From contig JAUXFB010000046.1 of the NCBI GenBank assembly GCA_030620255.1, positions 1 to 7,995 of the forward strand: DNA of 7,995 bases, read 5' to 3'. This DNA comes from Candidatus Aminicenantota bacterium (GTDB taxonomy: Bacteria > Acidobacteriota > Aminicenantia > UBA2199). The position numbers and the translations under genes are program-made. This document shows positions 1 to 6,053 of the stretch, piece by piece (within the stretch, counting starts at the first letter, position 1; every line of letters starts with the position of its first letter). Under the pieces are notes generated by a model that did no database searches, was not told the DNA's origin, and was given only the letters and a program-made list of their open reading frames with translations.

Positions 1-1305
1 GGAAACACAACTGGAGAATATCTTAAATACTTGAAAAGATCAAACTTGCTAAAAAAAACCAATCCTAATTATGTGATAGTAATGCTTGGTACAAATGATG
101 TAAGAATAGATAGAGACAATACACCGATCAATCAATTCTGCAACAATATGAAAACAATCATCAAAATAATAAAAAATCATAAAAATCCAGATGGTTCAAA
201 AATTATTATTTTCATAGCTACAATACCACCCATTTTTAACATTGATTTAAATCCATTTAATGAAACATCAAAAACAAGAATTGATAAAGAAATTGTCCCT
301 TTAATAAAGAAAATAGCAAAAGAAGAAAAAATTAATCTTATAGATATATATACTTTTTTTAAAAATAAACCCGAATTACTACCTGGAATACATCCAAATA
401 AAGATGGATATTTATCTATAGCTAAATTTATGTTTAAAAATATTCTTCCATATATAAAGGGATTGGAATTATTACATAGGAACAAGGAAAAACTTCCATC
501 CCGCTTTAAAGGAAAAATTGCTTTCCAATCCAATAGAGCAGGTAATGAAGATATTTTTATTATAGACAAAAATGGAGTAAAGCAGATAACATATTCTCAA
601 GCTAATGATGGTTACCCATCTTTTTCTCCAGATGGGGAAAATATTGTATTTCAATCAGATAGATCTGGAAAACTTGAAATCCATGTCACAGACATAAATA
701 AAAATATAAAAAGACTATTTGAATCTCCAACTGAAGATAAAGCCCCATTCTGGACATATGATGGTAAGTACATATTCTTTTGTAGAATTGTTAAAGGAAA
801 GGAGCAAGTATTTAAATATAGCCTATCAACAAAAAAAATAGAACAAATAACAAATTATAAAGGAAGAAATGCTTTACCTGCTGTCTCTCCATCTGGTAGA
901 TATATGCTTATTACCTCTCACAGATTCATTGGATGGAATATTTATAAAGTTGACCTCAAAACAGGTGAACATGATAAATTTGCAACAGGGTATGGTGCAT
1001 GCAGAGCAAAATATTCACATTCAGGCAAATTAGTTGTTTTAGTGTCTCATGAATTTGATAAAAAAGGAGATCTGTTTTTAACTTCTCCTGACAAATTCTC
1101 ACCAATAAGATTAACAATTGACTCCGAAAATGCCGACTATTTCCCTGCTTTTTCTACTGATGATAGATACATTGTTTATTCATCAGCTCCAAAAACAAAA
1201 TCAAAGCATTACAATATTAAAATTATAGAGATATCAACAAGAAAAATCTGGGAAATCACATCATCTCAAGCTAATGACAGATTCCCATATTGGGGAAAAG
1301 ATTGA
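1..1305 (+). CDS. SGNH-hydrolase / TolB-like beta-propeller fusion protein (5' end outside window)
   Basis: The reading frame is open from base 1, so the gene starts upstream. The TTG at 31 is an internal Leu codon within the fold, not the start. Visible residues 1-150 resemble an SGNH/GDSL esterase: a block-II-like G-N-T-T-G at residues 1-5, block III G-T-N-D at 30-33 after a hydrophobic strand (VIVML), and G-I-H-P-N-x-x-G-Y with the likely catalytic His at 131. Block I (GDS, nucleophile Ser) must lie outside the window. The Asp normally three residues before the His is Pro here. Residues about 167-434 form a TolB/PD40 propeller: six repeats of the P-x-F/W-S-x-D-G type (YPSFSPDG, APFWTYDG, LPAVSPSG, a degenerate KYSHSG, FPAFSTDD, FPYWGKD). 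Known family roles: SGNH enzymes remove acyl or acetyl groups, and TolB-type propellers bind partners in the periplasm. A secreted glycan or lipid esterase is inference. It is translationally linked to the next gene. Confidence 0.82.
   Translation, partial: GNTTGEYLKYLKRSNLLKKTNPNYVIVMLGTNDVRIDRDNTPINQFCNNMKTIIKIIKNHKNPDGSKIIIFIATIPPIFNIDLNPFNETSKTRIDKEIVPLIKKIAKEEKINLIDIYTFFKNKPELLPGIHPNKDGYLSIAKFMFKNILPYIKGLELLHRNKEKLPSRFKGKIAFQSNRAGNEDIFIIDKNGVKQITYSQANDGYPSFSPDGENIVFQSDRSGKLEIHVTDINKNIKRLFESPTEDKAPFWTYDGKYIFFCRIVKGKEQVFKYSLSTKKIEQITNYKGRNALPAVSPSGRYMLITSHRFIGWNIYKVDLKTGEHDKFATGYGACRAKYSHSGKLVVLVSHEFDKKGDLFLTSPDKFSPIRLTIDSENADYFPAFSTDDRYIVYSSAPKTKSKHYNIKIIEISTRKIWEITSSQANDRFPYWGKD
1292..1296 (+). 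promoter_or_regulatory. Ribosome binding site inside the end of the upstream gene
   Basis: GGGGA lies 5 nt before TTG 1302 and within the last codons of the esterase/propeller gene. It favours 1302 over the alternative TTG at 1290, which has no purine-rich site before it. Together with the TTGA stop/start overlap it suggests translational coupling. Confidence 0.45.
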
Positions 1306-2276
1306 GAAAAACATTAAGAAATATAATTATTCCTCTTATTATTACAATAGGGATCTTATATATTTTTTTTAAGGACATCTCAATAAATGACATAAAAAAG
1401 GCTTTTTCAAACATTCCAACCACCTATCTGTTTCTGTTTATTCTTCTCTATATTATTGGAACTATTTTAAGAGCTATAAAATACAATGTACTTATATCAA
1501 AAAAACTCAAGTTTAAAGATATTTTTTTAATTACTCTGGTTAGAAACTTCTCAGTTGACCTTTTACCTGCAAGATCTGCTGCTTTGATCTTCTATTCATA
1601 TTTAACAAAAAAGAAAGGAATATCATTAGAAGAAGGAGCTTCAAGCTTTATTGTTTCTATGTTCTATGATGCATTAGCCTTATCCCTTTTATTAGGAACT
1701 ATGTTCTTCTTTGTTAAAACTCAAATGAATCAGACTATCATATATATAGGGCTATGTTTTATTTTTGTAGTTTCTATAATCATTATTTTCTTTACTGATA
1801 ATATAATTAATCTGCTTCTAAAAATAAAATTAATAAAAAAAATTTCTAAACTTAAAAATATTTTAATAAATATTCATGAATATCTTATTGAACACAAAAA
1901 AAATTCAGAAAGACTATACCTATTTTTTCTGAGTTTTATAATCAGATTCATAAAGTATATCTCAGCATATATATTATTTGTAGGAATTGTTGAAATCACT
2001 GGTTCTATTCAATCTCTTTCAATGTTCAGCTTTGGGCTTGCAGGAACAGAGCTGTCATCACTCCTACCCATTCAAGGACTCGGAGGCTTTGGTACATGGG
2101 AACTTGCATTCGCATTTGTTTTTAAAGTTCTTGAAATCCCTGGAAATGTGGACCCACGTTTAACAGGCATTGTTATTCATATAACTACACAAGCGTGGGA
2201 ATATTCTATTGGGTTACTTGCTTTTCTCTATATTTCATTTGAAAGAAAAAAAAGCCAGCACAAAAAAACTATTTAA
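1302..2276 (+). CDS. Lysylphosphatidylglycerol synthase TM-region / UPF0104 family membrane protein
   Basis: A 324-residue integral membrane protein with about eight hydrophobic segments. The first is at residues 8-23 and the last at about 300-313, with a basic cytoplasmic-looking stretch near 172-206. Family marks are L-L-P-A-R at 87-91 followed by a Lys-rich loop and G-I-S-L-E-E, and a late G-L-G-G-F-G-T-W-E at about 259-267. Both are typical of the flippase-like domain found alone in UPF0104/YbhN proteins and fused to a synthetase domain in MprF. No aminoacyl-transferase domain is present, so it is not a complete MprF; length is normal for the stand-alone family. Such proteins are thought to move or bind lipids or lipid-linked sugars; the substrate cannot be read here. 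I chose TTG at 1302 because GGGGA (1292-1296) sits 5 nt upstream and the codon overlaps the preceding stop as TTGA. A TTG at 1290 in the same frame (328 residues) lacks a ribosome site. No early ATG exists. It faces the next gene convergently across 10 bp. Confidence 0.85.
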   Translation: MRKTLRNIIIPLIITIGILYIFFKDISINDIKKAFSNIPTTYLFLFILLYIIGTILRAIKYNVLISKKLKFKDIFLITLVRNFSVDLLPARSAALIFYSYLTKKKGISLEEGASSFIVSMFYDALALSLLLGTMFFFVKTQMNQTIIYIGLCFIFVVSIIIIFFTDNIINLLLKIKLIKKISKLKNILINIHEYLIEHKKNSERLYLFFLSFIIRFIKYISAYILFVGIVEITGSIQSLSMFSFGLAGTELSSLLPIQGLGGFGTWELAFAFVFKVLEIPGNVDPRLTGIVIHITTQAWEYSIGLLAFLYISFERKKSQHKKTI

Positions 2277-2286
2277 AATCTTTCAA

Positions 2287-4143
2287 TTATTGCCGCTCAA
2301 AAACACTCTTTTCACTCTCAACTTCTTTTTCATTATGTTCAGCAGTAACTGTAACTGCGTATTCATATTTTTCAGCATCAGATTGATTTCTAAATCCTGA
2401 TATAGTATGAATGTATTCATAATTATTAACTGATTCATTATAATTAACTTTAGTCAAAAATTGCCATTCATCAGCTTCATTTGCCCTAAAATACAAACTA
2501 AAATTAACTAATTTATCAAATTTATCAATGTTTTCAGAATTCTTTTCCCATTGTAATTTATTCATCCCCTGCCTGAAAAGATAGCCCTTAATAATATTAG
2601 CTTCTACTTTTGCATTTATGGGTGGATATGGTGAATCAATAGCATGTATAGTTATAGAAGTGTGCCCCATAAGATTGTTATCATCTGATGCATATAAATG
2701 GACCTTATAATATCCTTCTTCTGGAAATTGTATTGTCAGATCTTTTCCTTCATTAGAATTTCCCTCACCCCAATATTTTGCTGTACGTACGTAATAACGC
2801 AAATTCCTTATTTTTGAGTTTGAACTTCCATAAAAAGTAACATCCGTATTAGTAATAACATTTTCTTTTTCAGTAGTTAATGTCACTTTTGGCCCTCCTG
2901 CAGGTTGACCTATCTTTTGATACCAGGATTGTTCATTGCCAGTCCACACACAATGAACATCCCCATTGTTATCTACTTCCAATTTTGGAACTCTTGGCTC
3001 TTTCGTTAAGTTAGATACGCTATACGAATTTGATTTTATAATGGAACCAGTTTCAGTGTCAACATTAAATCTTATGAAATATGGCTGGTGCCCACCCTCA
3101 TATCCACGTACAGAAATAGCATAAGCTACATCATTCTTAGCAATTAATAGACCAATCATTGTAACATAACCGTTTCCATCGTTTAATAAACTATATTTCC
3201 AGAAGTTACCTTCACCAACTTTATTATAAGGCAGAAATATCAATCTTATAGTTTGATCCCTTCTGGTAAAAATACCATAGACATTACCTTCTGAGTCTAG
3301 TTCCATTTCAGGCCAATAACAAGAAGGATCACCTCCCGGTACTTGATATGCAACCTCGAATGACCCTTTTTCACTTTTGTCATAATCAGAATAATTAAAT
3401 ATCATGGACCAACAAGCTTCTGTTCCATCCATAAAGATTCCTAATAATTTATTTTTAACAAAAACAGTTGCTTGATGAATAGATTTAGTAGTTCCCTGAC
3501 ATGATAGATTTTTTAAATCCGACCATTCCTCTTTTGCTTTTGTATATTTTCTATAAACTATATTGCTATATACTTTACCTAGAGCATCGGGATCTTTCGG
3601 ATGCTGCCATGAAATATACAAATCTTCAGTTTCATGATCCATTGAAATTTTTGGCCAGGCAGAATTCTTTCTTATAGTTGCAAACATTTTACTTTTTGTC
3701 CAATTAAATGATTTTGTATCTTCATTATAAACGCCATAAGCATAACCAATATCCCTGTTCAATCTAGAATTTCCATCTTGAAAAGACATATGGAGTACAC
3801 CATTATGATCTTCAACTACATGAGGGAATTGAGCAGCAAATGTACGATTAATTGCCATCTTTTTTGGACCCCACTTTTTTGTTTCATGATCCAAGATTCT
3901 ATAAACAATATTAGAACGGGATTCTTTCATCCCTTCACCCCAGAGAACAAGAATATCCCCATTATCTAGAACCTTAATTGAAGAATGCTTTGACCAATCC
4001 GGGTCTATAATCTGACCAGCATCATTTTTATAAATAACCTCATCACCGGCTTTATATTCTGAAAGATTGTAATTACCAGCAAGTAACACTACTGAAAAAA
4101 ATATAATACTAAAAATAATTATAAATATTTTCTGAATCCTCAT
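2287..4143 (-). CDS. Secreted beta-propeller (BNR/sialidase-like) protein with PKD-like and Fn3-like C-terminal domains
   Basis: A 618-residue exported protein. The start is ATG at 4143, with AGGAGG 7 nt upstream. Residues 1-22 are a signal peptide (MRIQK, a long Ile/Phe/Val core, then LLAG), with no lipobox Cys. Residues about 30-410 hold repeated D-x-x-G-x-h-x-h-x-W/F strands (D60-W68, D112-F121, D169-W179, D283-F292, D391-W400), as in BNR/sialidase-like propellers. I see no sialidase catalytic set, so binding rather than catalysis is as likely. Residues about 418-503 read as a PKD/Ig-like domain (T-F-Y-G-S-S, then F-P-E-E-G-Y-Y-K-V-H-L-Y-A-S-D-D). Residues about 508-612 read as an Fn3-like domain with an L-Q-W-E-K-N-S-E-N core. 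It is the second gene of a two-gene operon, 15 bp after the adaptor-barrel gene, so it may be a cargo, partner or surface ligand of that protein (inference). The true substrate is unknown. Confidence 0.8.
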   Translation of the reverse strand: MRIQKIFIIIFSIIFFSVVLLAGNYNLSEYKAGDEVIYKNDAGQIIDPDWSKHSSIKVLDNGDILVLWGEGMKESRSNIVYRILDHETKKWGPKKMAINRTFAAQFPHVVEDHNGVLHMSFQDGNSRLNRDIGYAYGVYNEDTKSFNWTKSKMFATIRKNSAWPKISMDHETEDLYISWQHPKDPDALGKVYSNIVYRKYTKAKEEWSDLKNLSCQGTTKSIHQATVFVKNKLLGIFMDGTEACWSMIFNYSDYDKSEKGSFEVAYQVPGGDPSCYWPEMELDSEGNVYGIFTRRDQTIRLIFLPYNKVGEGNFWKYSLLNDGNGYVTMIGLLIAKNDVAYAISVRGYEGGHQPYFIRFNVDTETGSIIKSNSYSVSNLTKEPRVPKLEVDNNGDVHCVWTGNEQSWYQKIGQPAGGPKVTLTTEKENVITNTDVTFYGSSNSKIRNLRYYVRTAKYWGEGNSNEGKDLTIQFPEEGYYKVHLYASDDNNLMGHTSITIHAIDSPYPPINAKVEANIIKGYLFRQGMNKLQWEKNSENIDKFDKLVNFSLYFRANEADEWQFLTKVNYNESVNNYEYIHTISGFRNQSDAEKYEYAVTVTAEHNEKEVESEKSVFERQ

Positions 4144-4150
4144 TATTTAT

Positions 4151-4156
4151 CCTCCT
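4151..4156 (-). promoter_or_regulatory. Strong Shine-Dalgarno site for the secreted propeller gene
   Basis: AGGAGG on the minus strand, 7 nt before ATG 4143. It lies in the 15-bp gap after the adaptor-barrel stop codon, so the second gene has its own strong initiation signal. No promoter or terminator fits into the gap, which supports one transcript for both genes. Confidence 0.8.
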
Positions 4157-4158
4157 TT

Positions 4159-5901
4159 TTAAAAAGAAAACTTATAAACAAATCCAATATGGAGTTTCCC
4201 TCCACCTAGATCAGCTTTTTCATCAAAGTTTTCTATAGACTTCTTCACAAAATCGTATCTCAAATCAGCAAATAGATCTATCTTTTCGCTGATTTTCAAG
4301 CGTACTCCCCCGATTAAAGATATACCAAATGCATTTTCAAAAGAAGCATCTGGATTATATATATTTTCTTCTTTAACTCTAAAAATCACCCCAGCAATAC
4401 CAATATATGGTTTTATTTTTGAATTAGTTTTAAAAAGATATTTGCCACCTATGTAAATTGGAATCATTGTTATAGTAGACTCTTCATCTACAATCTCTAT
4501 AATTCCCTTTTTATTAAGGTATCCTACATTTAGAAATATTTCGTAATTATAGTTTATATTATATGAAATGTTTAGTAAAACACTGAAAAGTCCTGATGAA
4601 TACACGGTTTTAAATGTTCCATCAACCATTGAGCAATATCCAAATCCAGCGCCTATATCCAGGCTATTTTTACGAATACGCTTTTCAACAGGTTTTTCAA
4701 TTATTTCCTCTTTTACTTTTTCCTCTTCTTTCTTTTTAATAACCTTTTCTTCTTTTTTTATAACTTTTTCCCTCTCCACAATTTCTTTCTCTTCTTTAGC
4801 TTCTTTAACTTTCTTTTTAAATTTACGTTTTACGAATTTTCCTGTTTCAAGATCTTTTACCATTACTTTTATCTTTACATTATCTTTTAGACACTCAAAT
4901 CTCTCTTTAAGTGTTCCTTCTTTCGAAGATAGGATCTCTGATATGATCATTTCATCTCCAGCAGAAAGTCCCTCTAAAATCAATATTTTTCCTTTTTCTT
5001 CTGGGCCAGTTTTTAAATATACTTTTTTTGCACGTTTTTCACTTATTATATATACAAATTCCCCTTCTTTATCAGTAAAAATATCTTTTCTAGAAAGTAC
5101 AATGACATTTTTATGTTCCTCTTTAAATACATGAAGAGTTACATTTAATCCATCCTGAATTATTTTATCCTGGTTATTTATCAAAAGAAATATTTTGTTC
5201 TCAGTAACTTTAGTTACTTCTGCATATAAAACATCCTCTACCCCTGTGATTTTAAAAGGGATTTTCTGCCCTTCTGAAAACATGGCTTTATCCGATTCTG
5301 TTATTGTAATATATGCCAGCATTTTTTTATCATTCACTATTTTGGCTATTATTGAAGACTCAGAGACTTCAGTATCTTTACTGACTTCCAATGATTTAAT
5401 CTTACCTTCAATTGGTGCCTTTATAATATAATCAGAAATCTTTGACTTTATCTCTTCAAGTTTTAATTTTGCTTCATTTATCTTTTCTTCAGCCTGTTTC
5501 TCAGCTCTTTCACTTCTTACTTTCCAATGTGTTCTTTTAAAAAGTACTGTATCCCATTTCTTTATCTCTTTTTCTGCATTCTCTATTTCATCTTTAAGAG
5601 CATTATTAATAACAGCAATAACCCAATCCTTAGAAATCAGATCATCTTCATAAACTCTAATATCTGTTATAGTTCCTGAAACAGTACTTGTAACGACTTC
5701 TGTCTCTGCATTAAAAGTAGCTGAAAAGTTTTTATATTCTTTAAAATCTACCTCTTTTATCTTCTCAACCTGAACTTTAACTCTTTTTGGACACTTTACT
5801 TTTTTTTGTTCTTTTTTTACCTCTTCTGAATTTCCAAATGTATTCAAAGAAAATATAGCCAATGCGATCAAAACAACCAATATACCTCTCAATTTCTTCA
5901 C
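4159..5901 (-). CDS. Periplasmic adaptor (HlyD/RND membrane-fusion type) fused to an outer-membrane beta-barrel
   Basis: A 580-residue exported protein. GTG 5901 is chosen as start: AGGAGG lies 5 nt before it, a perfect promoter lies just upstream, and a signal peptide follows directly (VKKLRG, hydrophobic to about residue 18, possible cleavage near 23). An in-frame GTG at 5991 would place the promoter inside the gene. Domains: first half of a lipoyl-like domain about 65-100 (V-S-G-T-I-T-D-I-R-V), a short helical hairpin about 100-157, second lipoyl half about 157-187 (I-K-A-P-I-E-G-K-I), barrel and membrane-proximal domains about 187-330 (G-L-S-A-G-D-E-M-I), a Lys/Glu-rich linker about 350-412, then a beta-barrel 414-580. 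The barrel starts SLDIGAGFGY, has alternating strands such as PYIGIAGV, and ends in YKFSF, a C-terminal Phe as in BAM substrates. Adaptors normally bridge an inner-membrane pump to a separate outer-membrane channel; this one seems to carry its own small barrel, too short for a TolC-type channel. No pump gene is adjacent. It is first in the operon with the secreted propeller gene. Confidence 0.8.
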   Translation of the reverse strand: MKKLRGILVVLIALAIFSLNTFGNSEEVKKEQKKVKCPKRVKVQVEKIKEVDFKEYKNFSATFNAETEVVTSTVSGTITDIRVYEDDLISKDWVIAVINNALKDEIENAEKEIKKWDTVLFKRTHWKVRSERAEKQAEEKINEAKLKLEEIKSKISDYIIKAPIEGKIKSLEVSKDTEVSESSIIAKIVNDKKMLAYITITESDKAMFSEGQKIPFKITGVEDVLYAEVTKVTENKIFLLINNQDKIIQDGLNVTLHVFKEEHKNVIVLSRKDIFTDKEGEFVYIISEKRAKKVYLKTGPEEKGKILILEGLSAGDEMIISEILSSKEGTLKERFECLKDNVKIKVMVKDLETGKFVKRKFKKKVKEAKEEKEIVEREKVIKKEEKVIKKKEEEKVKEEIIEKPVEKRIRKNSLDIGAGFGYCSMVDGTFKTVYSSGLFSVLLNISYNINYNYEIFLNVGYLNKKGIIEIVDEESTITMIPIYIGGKYLFKTNSKIKPYIGIAGVIFRVKEENIYNPDASFENAFGISLIGGVRLKISEKIDLFADLRYDFVKKSIENFDEKADLGGGKLHIGFVYKFSF

Positions 5902-5906
5902 TAAAA

Positions 5907-5912
5907 CCTCCT
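5907..5912 (-). promoter_or_regulatory. Shine-Dalgarno site that fixes the GTG 5901 start
   Basis: AGGAGG on the minus strand, 5 nt before GTG 5901. The longer in-frame GTG at 5991 has no comparable site, and its extra 30 codons cover the promoter. This places the N-terminus at the signal peptide VKKLRGILVVLIAL. Confidence 0.85.
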
Positions 5913-5944
5913 GATTTTTCAAAGATGACATACAATGAGCAGAT

Positions 5945-5973
5945 ATTATATAAAATAAAAGTTCCAATGTCAA
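5945..5973 (-). promoter_or_regulatory. Consensus sigma-70 promoter for the adaptor-barrel / propeller operon
   Basis: On the minus strand, TTGACA (5973-5968) is followed by exactly 17 bp and TATAAT (5950-5945), a full match to the housekeeping consensus. The start of transcription is expected near 5938, giving a leader of roughly 37 nt before GTG 5901 that includes AGGAGG. Such a strong core promoter suggests high constitutive expression unless a repressor acts here. Confidence 0.82.
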
Positions 5974-5975
5974 AC

Positions 5976-6004
5976 CTAAAAATTGCACCACTAAAAACTT
6001 GCAC
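5976..6004. repeat. Tandem direct repeat between and over the divergent promoters
   Basis: CTAAAAATTGCAC (5976-5988) is followed after 2 bp by CTAAAAACTTGCAC (5991-6004), the same sequence with one extra C. The TTGCAC of the second copy is the -35 box of the plus-strand promoter. The first copy lies between the two -35 boxes. This could be an operator for a regulator controlling both directions, or a chance local duplication. Confidence 0.55.
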
Positions 6005-6027
6005 TTAGTATTTCATAATGCTATAAT
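5999..6027 (+). promoter_or_regulatory. Near-consensus sigma-70 promoter for the sulfatase-like gene
   Basis: TTGCAC (5999-6004), 17 bp, then TATAAT (6022-6027). The -35 box differs from consensus at one base. Transcription would begin near 6034, leaving a leader of about 20 nt before ATG 6054. It stands back to back with the minus-strand operon promoter, the two -35 boxes being 25 bp apart. Confidence 0.78.
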
Positions 6028-6053
6028 TTCTATCTTTAAAATGGAAATATATT

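Noticed and set aside
177..654. Minus-strand open frames under the esterase/propeller gene
   Set aside because: They are antisense to clearly conserved SGNH and TolB motifs and have no ribosome sites or family features.
595..1277. 14-bp exact repeat TCTCAAGCTAATGA at 595-608 and 1264-1277
   Set aside because: It encodes the same S-Q-A-N-D element in two propeller blades, so it reflects the protein repeat rather than a DNA element.
2209..2400. 63-codon plus-strand frame over the convergent junction
   Set aside because: It overlaps the ends of two well-supported genes, has no ribosome site and has a low-complexity Phe-rich translation.
2784..2793. TACGTACGTA palindrome
   Set aside because: It is inside a coding region, encodes an ordinary stretch of the PKD-like domain, and is too short to argue for a binding site.
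4568..5134. 188-codon plus-strand open frame rich in Ser and Phe
   Set aside because: It lies antisense to the linker and adaptor region of the 4159-5901 gene and mirrors its purine-rich codons; no ribosome site and no recognisable protein pattern.
5902..5991. 30-codon N-terminal extension of the adaptor-barrel protein from GTG 5991
   Set aside because: The extension contains the perfect TTGACA/TATAAT promoter, and the AGGAGG site points to GTG 5901, where a normal signal peptide begins.
5777..6004. 75-codon minus-strand frame over the promoter region
   Set aside because: It covers both the consensus promoter and the signal-peptide coding start of the adaptor-barrel gene in another frame; no ribosome site.
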